64,000 nucleotides of DNA from Aquatica leii (taxonomy: Eukaryota > Arthropoda > Insecta > Coleoptera > Lampyridae): positions 167,230,882-167,294,881 of the forward strand of contig CM069433.1 of NCBI GenBank assembly GCA_035610365.1, read 5' to 3'. Shown here piece after piece: positions 34,259 to 46,487 of this stretch (position 1 is the first letter of the stretch; every line of letters begins with the position of its first letter). The position numbers and the translations under genes were made by a program. Under the pieces are notes generated by a model. The model searched no databases and had not been told where the DNA came from. It saw only the letters and a program-made list of their open reading frames with translations.

Positions 34259-37016
34259 TCACAGCATAGACAATCGCGTTTTGATTTTAAAACTTCGCAG
34301 TGAACATGATTTCAATTCGGGGGTAAGGGTATTATATAACGTTACTATATTATATGAAAATGTTCTAAGATACATTTTTTTAGATTTAAATTTAAAGGGT
34401 GGCATCGACAATAACCCCTTACCACGAATATTTATATTATGTACGTCTGTCCGATAACGAATTTTATCATTAAGATATTTCGGATATCCTGTAGTAATTA
34501 CAGCGTGAAACATACATAATGAGTGTAGTTTTTCTGCGTTGAGCCATATTTAGCCATCGCAATTCTTTCAGTTTGCTAGATACATGCTCATGACGTCTAA
34601 GACCAAAAATGAATCTTACGCAATCATTTTGAACTGTTTGTATACGGCGTACACTAACAGCATCCAAACATGGCCCGTATACTGTATCACAAAAATTAAA
34701 GTTTGATAACACTAACGAGTTGCATAGCATTTTCTTGTTTTCACAGACAGATAACTTCTATGTGGATATAACATTTTTAGGTTTCCATATGCTCTACGTA
34801 TGCAGTTAGTAGTATGTTCTCGAAACCGCAATTTGTCATCTATATAAAGGCCTAAATTCTTAGCTACTGGAGTTATCGGAATGTTCACATCATCAATATG
34901 GAGTTTCAAATGCGAACAATTGGCATTGCCAAAAATCAATGCAGAAGATTTATTCGGATTAATGAGTAAGTTATGAGCTTTCGAAAAGTCATACAACAAC
35001 TTAAGGTCATCATTAATTTTATTGAATGATTGTTCTATTTCCTCGGGGGAGAACGATAGATATAACTGTGTGTCGTCAGCATAAAGGTGATATTTACATG
35101 TTTTGAGAACTTTATATAATTGACTGGTGTACAAAGTATATAAAAGTGGACCTAAAATTGACCCCTGTGGAACTCCTGATTTTATAGGCAGCAAATCTGA
35201 AACCGTACCGTTTCCTAATTTAACCATTTGATGTCTGTTACTGAGGAAATTATTGATTAGTTGAACGGCTTCTATTCCAAAACCAACGTGATGAAGTATG
35301 GACAACAGCAATTCATGATTGATTGTGTCGAATGCTTTACTGTAGTCAATTAACACTAATACCGAGATATTACCTTCGTCAAGAGCACATATAATGTCAT
35401 CTGTGACATTAAGCAATGCTGTACAACAGCTATGATTCCGTCGAAACCCAGACTGCATTTTAGGTAGTATATGATGATCATTCAGAAATTTTCTAATTTG
35501 AATTTCTAGACATTTTTCTAGTACTTTAGACAATATAGGTAATATACTTATAGGTCGTAGATCTGCAAACGTTTTGGGTTTTTAATCTTTGGAAGAGGTC
35601 TAACAACAGCAACTTTCCATATGTCAGGGACTTCACACTCTAATATGGCCGTATTGATCAAATGTGTCACATAAGGAACTATAAAGGACAGCACATCCTT
35701 ATGAGTTTTATATTAAAGTTATCAAAACCCGAGGCATTTGTACTTATATCAAGTATAGTATCAATGACATCATCATTAGTTACAGTCACAAACATAAATT
35801 CGGGTACAGTATCATTTAACTTGTCTCGATACTCTTGTAGTACACCATTTACAGTTCCCGAGATTAAGGGCACTGAGTTAACAAAGTATGAATTAATTCC
35901 ATCTGCATTTTGCAATTCCTTAGGCACTTCAACAGTTCTTTCACTCATTATACCTGTATTAAGGAATCCTCGCCATTTATGTGTGCTATTCACACAGTGA
36001 TTAAGGTAAGCTCGTTTATCGTTATGTATTGCAGTATTGGTCATATTTCGCAATGACTTGTAATAGTTCCAGTCATTTAGGTTTCTCGACTGACGACTTT
36101 TGATTAAGGCTTTATTTCTGATTTTCATCAGGAACCTGGTGTTATCAGATAGCCACGGTGAAGGTTTTTTCTTAAAAACTGTCGTTTTAAGCTGAATGTG
36201 AATATTGAATATATTATCAAGTAGATTATTTACAAAAATTGTTTTATTACTTATCCCGTTAATATGAAAAAGATCATCAAATGGAAGAGTACGCAGATCC
36301 ATAACAAAATTTTCATAATTACAGTTTTTGTAGTCCCGGTAAGTAGTAGATGGATGCAATAACTCTTGCTGTTTTAAATTTAAAACGGCAACAATTAAAT
36401 CATGGTCTGCTATATCACTGACGGGTATTACATCGCAGGTAGTGATAATAGATGAGTCATTAGTAATAACAAGATCAAGTAGACTGCTACTCGTTGGGGT
36501 AACTCGGGTAGGAGTGCTAACCATTTGATATAACCCAATGTTTTGGAGAAAAATATTAAAGTATTCTACAGCAGAGTTATTACAAGTGAGTAAATTAAAG
36601 TTAAAATCACCCAAGCACAACAATAAGTTGTGTTTAAATATTATTTCTTTAACAGTTTCTTCAAGTTTATCTACAAACTGATTAGAATTATATCTAGGAG
36701 GTCTATATACACACCCCACAGCTAGTTTCTCATGATCCAGAATTATTTTTATCCATATTTGTTCAATGTTTGTCGAAGTTGAAATTGAAAGAACGGTGAA
36801 ACAACTTTTTACATATATGGCAACACCACCACCCCTTCCATGCCTGTCCCGACGATGGATATGATATCCATTTATATTAACTTGTTGATCATCAATATCA
36901 GAATTAAGCCAGGTTTCCGATACTGCTACTACATCAAAATTATTTTGAAATATGAGATTCTTGACGTTACCAAATTTACTAATTAATGAACAAACATTAA
37001 TGTGTGCAACTTTCAT
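34259..37016 (-). pseudogene. LINE ORF2: APE endonuclease plus reverse transcriptase
   Basis: N-terminal apurinic-type endonuclease (MKVAHINVCSL, then VSETWL with the catalytic Glu, YRPPR, GDFNFNLL, LDLVITND, SDIADHDLI). A linker leads to RT: DIWKVAVVRPLPK, FADLRPISILP, SGFRRNHSCCTAL, VLIDYSKAFDTINH (motif A), SGVPQGSILGP (motif B) and HLYADDTQLY (intact YADD active site), then LGLYIDD and the C-terminal region ending RLSML at 34259. YADDTQLY and DYSKAFDTINH point to the CR1/L2 group. Frameshifts near 35680, 35573, 34720 and 34505 interrupt a frame otherwise free of stops, so the break-up is recent. Confidence 0.88.
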
Positions 37017-37464
37017 TTAATATTAATTATAGCCATGCTTATAAAAAGTAGGATAACCATGTAACCTTAAGAACTATTCTGTATAAATAATAAACAAAAG
37101 AAAGAAACAGAAAAAAAAACGTATTTGGCAAAAGGTTATAGAATCAACCCACTACTAGTAGTAGTAGTCGAATCAAATGATATATTCCTCAAGACAGCAA
37201 CGCACAAAAACTAAACTAAGTGCGAATAAAGGCAATTGACAGCCTGTATAACACAAAAAAAATGTATTTGTCAGATATACGATAAACTGATGTGCTAAAG
37301 TTGAATTTTAACATAATATGCGACCAAAGCGTATGTACAACATAAAATATACTTTATTTAGATATAGTATTTAAGAGGAGAAACAATAAACGATAAAAAA
37401 AAAACAAAAGATACACTCCATTCCTATTAATAATAATAATAACGCAGTAACAAACTTTACAGTC

Positions 37465-38226
37465 TTACTGTTTATTTTTAAGCCGGGTTCCTTGAGCTGG
37501 ACCACTAAAAGATGAGCCCCCACTTGTTTTTAATTCCATTTTCTGTTGTTCTTCTAGTTGAGATAAGCTTGTAATATTGACAATTTTTCCATTGGAGTTT
37601 ACCATTATACGACCATCTATAGTCCAACAACGTTTATTAAATGATACACGAACTTTTTTAAGTAACTCGTAGCGCTGTTTTGTTAACGATTCCGTAATCA
37701 GCATATTAGTACCTTTTAGATACTTTTTATGAGTCCACACAAGGTTGCGGTAAAAATATGAAGTAAATTTGATTATAATTGGTCTCTTCTTATTATTCCT
37801 ACTTAAACCAATACGATGACAACGGTCAATCATTTGCGGCAAAGAAAAATTCCAGTCAGGAATATTTAATTTGGAAAGACAATCAGCTACGATATCTTCA
37901 ATTTTCTCGTTCTTTTTCTCTTGAACTCCATGAATTAACAAGCAATTTCTTCTTGTATACATTTCTAAATCGTCGATTTTTACATAAAGCGCGTTCACAA
38001 ATTTATGCGTGCTGTTAATGAAACCCATAATATTTTCCTGAAATGCTCTGAACTCTTCCTTAAGGTCTTCCAAAGAGTACGTGTCCGTATTTGTTGGTTT
38101 TGTAACATTAAGTAACTTGTTATTAAATTCATTCATTGACTTCATAAACATATCGGTCATTGATTCTAAATATTCTTTGGAAATTTCGGTTTTATCGCTC
38201 TGCATGGTCACGTAGATTATTTGCAA
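37465..38226 (-). CDS. LINE ORF1 protein (L1-ORF1-like RNA-binding)
   Basis: An open frame of 253 codons directly upstream of ORF2 on the same strand, separated by about 450 bp of AT-rich sequence. Residues about 15-100 are predicted coiled-coil-like (KSMNEFNNKLL, DLKEEFRAFQENI, VKIDDLEMYTRRNCLLIHGV). The DLExYxRRNxLxIxGV junction followed by IDRCHRIGLSR and KRPIIIKFTSYFYRN resembles the RRM-like and C-terminal domains of L1-type ORF1p (Transposase_22 family). The end is basic and Ser-rich. No stop or shift: the only intact transposon ORF of good length in the window. Likely an RNA-binding chaperone of the LINE RNP. Confidence 0.7.
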   Translation of the reverse strand: MQIIYVTMQSDKTEISKEYLESMTDMFMKSMNEFNNKLLNVTKPTNTDTYSLEDLKEEFRAFQENIMGFINSTHKFVNALYVKIDDLEMYTRRNCLLIHGVQEKKNEKIEDIVADCLSKLNIPDWNFSLPQMIDRCHRIGLSRNNKKRPIIIKFTSYFYRNLVWTHKKYLKGTNMLITESLTKQRYELLKKVRVSFNKRCWTIDGRIMVNSNGKIVNITSLSQLEEQQKMELKTSGGSSFSGPAQGTRLKNKQ

Positions 38227-38500
38227 AACTGGTATAAATGCAAAATTATTAATGTATTATACGCGCACGCAGATTACAAATTTCAAGTAATAAATGTTAA
38301 TTTCTCTTACAACGCTCAATTAGCACACCACAAATTCTGAATCACAATTAAAACTATAATATACACTAATTTAAACAGAAAACAACGATTTTTTCAATCG
38401 CATTAAGCATGAAAATTAGTAAAACGGAGCACGATCAGTTTCGAATTACCGTCACGCCGCCATATCCAACAACAGTCTCGTAATCGTGTACACACCACTT

Positions 38501-38891
38501 CAAAATGGTTTTATGACAACATAACCTTAAAAAAATATGTAGATATTCCTTCATCATTCCTTATAGGAAAGTCTTTCTAAAATGATTAGAGATTCAAAAT
38601 ATCAACATTAAAGATTTAGCATTTAAACCATTATGTTACTACTCTGTATATCAACCAAATTTTGTTGAACACAGTACACAACCAGGGAATAAGCTCAATA
38701 CTACTCGGGTTATGTAATATAGATTTTTTTTACAAATGTTTATGTTAATGTAATAATTACAATAAACCGAACTTTCGAAATTAAATCAATCTGCGGCGCA
38801 AAGTGTATGGGTGTCGAGCATACACTTAAAGAGAATCACTGCAGTAAATTATGTGTCTTTAAAATTTGATAAAATAACTATAATATGCTAT
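38501..38891. other. Spacer
   Basis: No recognisable feature. Confidence 0.4.
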
Positions 38892-39275
38892 ACGTGTCCA
38901 AGGTAAGAATGCGCAGCATGGGGATCTTGTAAACGGGAAAAGATACAGAATGGCTCAATTTAGAAACAAGTTGCGTTATTGAAACTATGTCTACATGCCG
39001 GTCGCAAAAATTCATTATTGTTTATTGTTTTCAAAATTTTTTATCTATAAAATAGTGGCAACCTATTTGATCATTCGTAATAACATTTTGCCAACTTGTT
39101 TTAACGCACTAGGTTAAAAAGTAAGAAAATAATAAACGAAAATTGAAAAAATCAAAAATTTTAAAATTTTGGAACATGTAGACAAACTTTAAACAATTTT
39201 TTTCTTAATTTAAGCCTCTTGTATCTTTTACCGTTTACAAGCTTCTCATGCTGTGCATTCTTATCTTGGACACGT
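38892..39275. mobile_element. MITE-like element with long inverted repeats
   Basis: The left arm ACGTGTCCAAGGTAAGAATGC, then GCAGCATG, CTTGTAAACGG and AAAAGATACA (38892-38960 or beyond), is found inverted at about 39190-39275 with few mismatches. The total is 384 bp, with weaker complementarity (TGTCTACATG / CATGTAGACA) further in. There is no coding capacity. The terminal CA/TG-type TSD was not identified. Probably a MITE or foldback element. Confidence 0.65.
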
Positions 39276-41465
39276 TGTAAATCATGTAAAGCGGTAATTA
39301 ATTAAGAAACGAATTCCAATAAAACAATGTTTTTTATTTTATAAATATGTAACAACAATTTTAGTAAACAAATAATAATTACAAGCATATTATGTAATAA
39401 CTATAGATGAAAAAAAAATTTACTATAATTATTTGGAAACTTTTTGATACATTAACGTATTTTTGATAAAAAAAAGAAGTAAAAGTAAGATTTATAAAAC
39501 GTTAAAAAAGGTAAAGATATAAAACTGTTTAATGATACGTAACTACAAAAAAATTTTGTCATAAATAATAATAACAATAATATTCAATCGTGTCATGTGT
39601 AATTTCCGGTAAAACGTGGATGTAATTACGTTTATTTGTTAATGACTCTATGGTATAGCGCTAAATCTGTTTGAGTTAAAGGTTTAACTAGCTCTTTATA
39701 AATTTAATTTTAAAACACGATTCATTTTCTTTACTGTTTAAATTATTAGTAACAACTAGTAATAAATTTTAATTATAATACTACATGACATTTTAATTTT
39801 AAAACATTGTGTTTTAGATCGCTGTGTTATTTATGGTATATAATAATTAATGTATATTTTTTGAAATCTATTCCTAAGACACTAAGCATTAAAACCACGA
39901 TACAGCATTTCTATTTTTTAGAAATTTTTTGTTAAATGTAACTTATGTTGCTTTTATTTTTCATTGCGTTAATTATGTATTTGTGTTTATTTACATTTCT
40001 TCTGTCCAAGCTTTTAAGTAAAAATAATAAAATATGGTTGCAATATAATAAAACTTAAACATTTTTTTTTCTGTAATAATATTTAATTGAAAATTTTTAT
40101 TTAATAAATTAAAAAAAAAGACTCATATTTTTTGTTCTTCTAGGTGATGAGATCTATTCAGTTTAGATTATTTGTTTACTTATATTAAAAATCTTCCTTA
40201 TCAAAAAGTTTTCACACTGTGCTTCAAAATTTCATTCATAAAAAATTCATAAATGAATTAATAATTTACTTTTATTGTATATAAACTATAATCAAATTGT
40301 CTTAACACAGTACTTTATTTTATAGCGTACTTATTTCTGAAAATTATGTTTACATATGTATAGAACTTGTAAATTTTATTTCAACAATAGATTAATATTA
40401 ATAAATACCAAGACACAAAACGTTAAGCTTACATTTGTGATTGTACTTTTAATTAAACAAAAATTTATGAACATTTTGTGTTTATAGCCATTTACATAAT
40501 ATTGCTTATATAGTATATTAATTATTTTTTTTAATTTATACTGTACATTTCCAACTTTTTTATTTTGTATATTTTGGTAGCAATACAATGAAATAAAATA
40601 ATATGGTAATTTAAACGTAAGCAAATAACTTTTAATTTCCGTGTCGTAATGTCACAATAGTTTATATTTCTTACGGTAATATGCAATGCGTTTGTTGAAA
40701 AACAATAAATTGTGTTACATATACATCAATATTTTTATTATGAAGAATAAAAATGCAAGTATAAGATATATTACATTTATAATGTCTTGATTTTTAACTT
40801 AATAAAAATATTTACTAATTTAATTTAAGATAATTGTTAAAAAAAGTACAGTATAATTAAGTTTGTTTATATAAATTAACGAATTTGTATATTTGTACAA
40901 ATAGTTAAGTTTCTAGTAGCTCATATAAAGGGGGTTTCACGTAACCCATTCGTTAAAAGTTTTTATACTTCTAATCATAATTTTGATTTTTTCAAATATT
41001 AAGTAAATGATCATTGGCTATATAATTATATATTATTCAAGAACGTATCACTTCCGGTTATTCCAGAAGTGACATCAGATTTTTTATTTTATATGGAATG
41101 CTATGCTTTTTATTAATTCTTTCAATTTTTTGTGTAATTTTAAACTAATTTTGTTCATAGCTTAATATCCCAAAATCAACGGTTTTTACGATATCCAGAT
41201 GTTTTTGACAATTTTCAAATTTGTAACATCAACTTTAAAAAGCTTGTCAAATTATGAAGTTTATACGATATTTGTATCAATTTTCATTAAAATTATCATC
41301 TTTTAAACAACCTTGTGTTTTGGCACAGATTATTAATATGGATGAGACAACTTAACTTCCTGTGGTTGTTTTTCTATGTTAATTCCAAATAACTTATTAC
41401 AGTCGATGGTCTTTAACACTAATTTATATGTAACCCAAAAATGTACCAATAAAGAAAATAAAACA
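39276..41465. other. Long AT-rich spacer
   Basis: Very AT-rich throughout. CACTTCCGGTTATTCCAGAAGTG (41048-41070) is an imperfect palindrome. The minus open frame 40376-40624 is low-complexity and not supported. Confidence 0.4.
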
Positions 41466-41469
41466 TTTC

Positions 41470-42600
41470 AGCCGATTACAGATTGAAGAAATGAAACTGT
41501 TTTTGGGAGTTAATATTATGATGAGAATAAAGAAACTTTCTTGTTTGAAAGATTACTAGTCTTCTCAAGACGAAGTAAAGGTTGCTTACATCAAGTTATT
41601 TCCTTGATAGGTTTTATTGCCTGTCGATTTGTCAATTTACATTTTGCTGACAATACCTTGCAACAAAAAAAGAAGAACCAAATCACAATAAACTTTATAA
41701 ATTGAGATCACACCTGATTACATTTAGTAAGACGTATAAAGATGACTTTACTCCAGGAGAATACCAAGATGTTATAATTTCCATTTCCAGATCTATACGG
41801 GAAAATTGGTATTTTACCCGAAAAGGACTTAGACTTACTAGTAATAGATCTAACGCTCGACTTAAAAAACAAAACTTCTGTGAAATTTGAAGCAAGATTA
41901 AATTTATGCTTGTAGAACGCTCAGGTGAAAAAAAGAATATTTTTCCCGTGATTTTATTGAAGATAAAACACTAACTAGAGATCAGTGTAATTGGTGAATG
42001 ACAGAAGATTTATTAGTGTATTTGAAATAGAAAGATAAAAAAACAATATAATTTTTATCTAACTATCATAATCCTGAAGATATTATTAGCACCACCAGAA
42101 GAAACAAAGATGAATCACTGGAAAAAGTGAGTTGCGCTAGGTTAGTCTCTCACTACAATAAACGCATGGGATCAGTAGATAAAGCTGACATGTTGTTGAA
42201 TATTATGCTATTGATCGGAAAAGTATAAAGTGGTACTACAGGATAGTTTTTCACTTTCTTGATACCAATACAAACATATTATTTCAAAAAAGATGTACTG
42301 TTTTAAGTCCTGGTCTCAAGCAACTTAGAATGAATGTAGCTTCCGGATTAATTGGTAATGGGTGTTTATCTAGAAAGAGATGCCGAAAATCTGTCGAAAA
42401 TGCGAATCACTTTAAAAAATACGTCAGCATTAAACAAAGAATGAACAATTCAGCTCATATGTCTATATAGTACCAAAAAAGAAACTCATAGAAGTTTATG
42501 GACCTGCACCATATGTGTTGTTGGTCTTTGTCTAAATGACAAACGTAATTGTTTTTTGACTTACCACAGATGCGAATAGTCCTACTGGTTACCAGGCACT
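41470..42600 (+). pseudogene. piggyBac transposase relic 1
   Basis: Blocks in order, across several frames: QIEEMKLFLGVNIMMRIKKL followed by KDY-stop-S (W lost, 41480-41560), RFYCLS and NLHFADN (41610-41655), NKLYKLRSHLITFSK and DDFTPGEYQDV (41690-41770), where the family has a catalytic Asp soon after, then YNKRMGSVDKADMLLNI (42150-42205) corresponding to the MGGVDxxD catalytic block. The C-terminal Cys block is CTICVVGLCLNDKRNCF (42505-42560). At least six stops and several shifts. TTAA-flanked termini were not located. Confidence 0.7.
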
Positions 42601-42929
42601 ACCACAATTTTTTAAGCTAATGGACTTATATTTTATTTTAAAATATATGTATATTTTCTGCTGTTGTGTGTCCATATACTATACTTTAAAATTAGATTTT
42701 TATAATAAAAGTTAATTTCGGACTAAAAGGTTTAACACAAAGGATTGTATTTGTAAAACTAAATTTCCTGGAAAAATAATTGTTTAGACAACCAGTCTTG
42801 ACAATATTCCAACAAAATTACATCCAAAAAATGATTAGAAAACTACCATGACAAACAGGTACGATCCATAACCGTTATCTTAAAGCTTACATATAAAAAG
42901 TTTTTAATCGTAGGTTTTTATTATGAAAT

Positions 42930-43450
42930 TTTTTTGGAGCTCGTGTTCAGTTTTTTCATTCGTTTATTGAAACAACGACAATATTTTCAACTTCACATTT
43001 ATGCCAGATGAAGCCTGGTTTTATTTAACAGAATACTTTCATAGTAACAATTTGGTGTATAGATAACAATGTCACAAAAGCGTATTTATGGTCCAGTGCT
43101 TTTGATGGCACCATAATAATAATGCATAACGCTATCGCATCATATAATATTTATATGCATTTGTTCAACAATATTAATGGATGACGCACACTGGTTACGC
43201 AACTATTAGGTACTTATTGACAGAAGTTCTTGGATAACCGACTAATTAGTCGATGGCTACCAAAGTCACCTAATTTAATTTTTCAGTGTAGTCATTTAAT
43301 AAATATAAAGTAATCGATAATTTGAAAAAAGTAAACAATATAAAATTAATAGTTTAACTCCTAACGATCTAGTAAAAGCGAGAGTAAAAGTTTTTAATAA
43401 TCTAAAAAAATAGCGTGCAGTTGTGTTTAGTGAATAATGGTAAACTTTTT
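42930..43450 (+). pseudogene. Mariner-like transposase relic
   Basis: FMPDEAWFYLTEYFHSNNLVYR (42995-43070) matches the first catalytic block (DEAWF). After a decayed middle, DNRLISRWLPKSPNL (43230-43275) matches the RVISRxLWPPRSPDL block; the terminal Asp of the box is gone (SPNL). The N-terminal part is absent. Many stops. It belongs to the DEAWFHLxGYVNSQN-type insect family, distinct from the relics near 25-26 kb. Confidence 0.55.
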
Positions 43451-44371
43451 GAACAATTGATAAAGTAGCCTTTTTATGTAGTTTGTTTTTGCTTTTACTA
43501 ATACGTTAATTAAAACTTATTTGCATTGTCACTTATTTTTGTCAAATTGTTTTTATCCATGAAGCCATCATTTCCGCCAATGACTGACATTTAGTTTAGT
43601 TTTTTTAAGTTATTAACGCAAAAAACCAACATCGCCTACTGTGTTGCCTACACTATTGCGTTTTTAAACTTTCGTCTATTTAGTGTCAGTTTTAACTTTA
43701 ATAGACACGGTAATAAGTGCAAACGTTCTTACAAATTTCTAATGTTTGATTGCATCATGTTATTAAGCTATACTTAGCGTTAAATAATACGTAGTTACGA
43801 TAGAAACCTTTATAATAACAATTTATTTCTTTCTACAGTAACTAAACGTTACTTACTACTAAATAGAACTTTAAAATATAATGCAAATATGTTTTTTTTA
43901 ATATCGGATTTCTGTTTTCATTCATCTAGGGATGCTAATGCTAAAATTTAATTATACAAAATTTATATCTTCCAGTTATATTGTATAACATAATGTGATT
44001 TAGTTATACCATTGTTATACCAACTACTCTAATAATGAGCTAAATAAATGTGATATCATTAATGAAGATTTTTAGAATCTATGTTTTCAAATAATGTTTC
44101 TCCAATGTTTCTATGATTCAATGATTCTGAAGAAAGAAGTTTTTCTACATTCAAATTAATAAATAAACTATTTAAGTTCAATTATGTCACGGACGATTAA
44201 CAAATCTGAGTTTAGTCCAGTATTGAACATAAAATAACTACAGATTTAGACACATAAAATTTCATGAATGAATTCGTTCTCAAAAGTAAATTTTTAAGTA
44301 ACATTTACTACTATACATAATTTATAATACAATTTGCCATTCTGGATAATTCTCGTGTTGTCGTTATCACA
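43451..44371. other. AT-rich spacer
   Basis: No feature recognised. Confidence 0.4.
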
Positions 44372-44509
44372 CAAGCCGACCTTTAGTTAAACGTCGCAGT
44401 GGATTTCTTCAGAGTCCAAAACCAACTGATTGATTGCGCCGTGAAGTTTCGCTTTTATAGACCGGCTTCCGATTGATAAAACTGGTTTCCAAATCTCCGG
44501 TAAAAGAAA

Positions 44510-45293
44510 TCAGGAGCCGTCATGGGTTCTTCGTTTTCACCGGTTGTTGCTTATATATTTATAGAAGATTTTGAAAAAAAAAGATTTAACCACATTTTAT
44601 CTAAAACCCAAGTGGTCGTACAGATAAGTCGATGACACCTTTGTCATTTGGCAACACGGTCCTTCTACCCTCAACAAGTTTTTATGTCATTTAACCTCAA
44701 TTCATGAAAATATTCGTGTTACTATGGATTTAAAAAGTAAATCCTCTTTACCATTTTTGGAAGTTTTAGTTGATCGTAATAAAAATTGTTCGTTATCACA
44801 TGCACTTTATTGAAAACCAACCTATACCAATAGATATTTAAATGGATTATCTCATCATCACCTTTCATAAGTCAACCCCAAAATTTTCAAGAAACATTAA
44901 ATCATCTAACCAAGGTGTTAGTGGTAAACAATTCTAATAAAAAAGTATAAAATAATCGATTACAAAGTTTACGTCTGCCAAACTAAGAAGAATATCAGAA
45001 TCTATGTCTATCGCTCATTTACCATATGTCAAAGGACCACCAATGTTACTCAGTTTTTTATTCTTCTTAAATTGGGTCAACTCTTAAATCCGGTGAAGGG
45101 AGATTATTTCTTTTCGAGTGGAAGCGTAGAATTTTGTATTATTAAACATCAAAGGTGTAGTGGTCTTAAACAATCTTTGAAGTCAGCGGTGGCACAACAC
45201 CTGCTAGAAACAGGTCATCAAATTGTGTATGAAAACACTAAGGACCACTTGCATAAACAGGGTTTGAACTTTAGTCAACTGAACTTGGTTTAA
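44510..45293 (+). pseudogene. PLE RT palm to GIY-YIG C-terminus, decayed
   Basis: GAVMGSSFSPVVAYIFIEDFE (44512-44575) is the RT motif B region. VDDTFVIWQHG near 44630 carries the active-site Asp pair (preceded by a stop). MDLKSKSSLPFLEVLVDRN, HALY-KPTYTNRYLNG and LSHHHLS follow. The GIY-YIG core itself is mostly lost, but the nuclease C-terminus is open at 45072-45293: IKHQRCSGLKQSLKSAVAQHLLETGHQI. The region between the palm and the nuclease is compressed by deletion. Confidence 0.7.
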
Positions 45294-45413
45294 TTTTAAA
45301 ATATTGACATACTATTGGTTACCACAAAAACGGGAACCAATAATATATCAGTATTTTGAAATTACACCAAGTTCAGTTAACTGAAGTTTAAACTCTGTTT
45401 ACGCAAGTGGCCC
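45242..45413. repeat. Large palindrome: 82-bp arms, 8-bp loop
   Basis: 45242-45323 and 45332-45413 are inverted copies with roughly 85% identity by eye; the loop is 45324-45331. The left arm contains the last codons of the PLE nuclease (KQGLNFSQLNLV). Any transcript through it would fold into one long hairpin. Confidence 0.85.
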
Positions 45414-45676
45414 TAAAATTTTGACAAATGTTTCTGATCACTATCAGTGAAAAATTATAGAATCTATTAAAATAATTAAAAATTTTAATATTAACCGAGA
45501 TTCTAGTTTCCACTTTCATCGATCAAAGGCTGGACTATAAAAGTGAGACTTTACAGGGCAATCAATCAGTTAGTTTCGAGTTCTGAAGATGTCCACTGCG
45601 ACCTGTAGCAAAAGGTCAGCTTTGTAATTTTTTATAACGTACCATGGCGGGGCCCTGCTTGTACCGCATTATGAAC

Positions 45677-46015
45677 TTAGATATCAGCTGAACATAAAAA
45701 ATTTAAGCCATTTGTAAAGTAGGTAATAAGTACATATGTATATCTTAATCTTTTTTGATTAAACAGTTCCTTTACTATTCTTATATTAGCCAACAAAGAA
45801 TAAGAAATCGTTAGTTGGTGCTTAATCCTACAACTTTTGAAAAATATACAGAATTCAGTTTCTTTATCAGAGTGAAAAACTTTGACTGTTACTTGGAATT
45901 CATTCTCTACCATATTTATTAACTTAATTATTCAAAATTTTATTTCATCTTTTGATCCTATAAAATAAATAAACACTACCACTCCACTCATTTACCTTAC
46001 AATATCTCAGTACTA
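45677..46015 (-). pseudogene. Ty1/copia integrase core fragment
   Basis: Minus strand: VVVFIYFIGSKDEIKF (about 45950-46000) and NMVENEFQVTVKVFHSDKETEFC (45840-45915), then FFKSCRIKHQLTISYS. This is the copia integrase core around the second catalytic Asp (RSDNGTEF in the family; here HSDKETEF). The third catalytic Glu block (QQNGxxERxN) is degraded to LLANIRIVKELFNQ, with the Glu of ER possibly kept. No RT, RNase H or LTR is seen nearby. Confidence 0.6.
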
Positions 46016-46107
46016 CGATGTCGCAATGCTTTTCATAGTTGTTTGAAATCAAGTATTTTGTTTTCAACACTGCATTTTGTAATCTCCAAATGAATTTAAA
46101 AAAAAAA

Positions 46108-46487
46108 TTAGCTGTCATTTATCCACTTAAGTAAGCAAAGCTTTTTGACCCAAGTGGGTGCAACATTTATTATGTGCGACTTAAAATATTTCCTTGAAAG
46201 ACAGAAAATGGGGAAACGTATTGTGCATTTGCACCAATTGTGGCACCCGTAGTACCCCTCGTCTAGCACTAGTTACTTTTTTCACCTGTTTTTGACCTAT
46301 TGCAGGTATTTTAGGCGGTTTGTGTACTGCAGTGACCGCTGTGTTGTCACATATATAAATGGTGTTTGCATCAAACCTATGTGTTAATACAACACGTTGT
46401 AAGTTCTCAAATAATAAGTTGGCGTTATGTCTATTAAGTAACCCGGTTAGTTGGCTTACTTCGCAAGGAGAGTTATAAAAAAAATAC
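46108..46487 (-). pseudogene. pogo/Tigger-like (jerky-type) transposase fragment
   Basis: Minus strand reading: LTGLLNRHNANLLFENLQRVV, then FDANTIYICDNTAVTAVHKPPKIPAIGQKQVKKVTSARRG. This corresponds to the NVDETGxxTVxKP block with GQKQVGxxTSxERG of DDE_1 transposases. The first catalytic Asp is kept, the neighbouring Glu is Asn. Then FPHFLSFKEIF corresponds to the PPMFIFPRxRF region, and a His/Cys tail CTHLGQKALLT follows. Only the central catalytic third survives. About two stops. Confidence 0.65.

Larger units (their letters stand above)
33981..38500 (-). mobile_element. CR1/L2-like LINE, nearly complete, (TAA)n tail
   Basis: A two-ORF non-LTR retrotransposon on the minus strand. The 3' end is a TAA microsatellite on the minus strand, seen as AAT repeats at 33982-33999. 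ORF2 spans 37016-34259 and ORF1 38226-37465, with a 5' leader up to about 38500 (a GC-rich patch, complement of CCGTCACGCCGCC, near 38450). Only a handful of frameshifts and no wholesale decay: the best-preserved large element here. The 5' border and TSD are not certain. Confidence 0.8.
44372..45622 (+). mobile_element. PLE fragment with inverted pseudo-LTRs and internal palindrome
   Basis: About 125 bp at 44372-44499 recur inverted at about 45494-45622 (shared ACTGATTGATTGC, CGCAGTGGA, CTTTTATAG). Between them lies a PLE 3' coding part. The inverted pseudo-LTR resembles copy A in layout, but the sequence is of another family. TTCTGAAGATG near 45581 resembles the PLE terminal ribozyme region, but no full core is visible. 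Confidence 0.7.

Noticed and set aside
40376..40624. 82-codon minus open frame
   Set aside because: Low-complexity Tyr/Ile/Asn/Lys composition expected by chance in AT-rich DNA.
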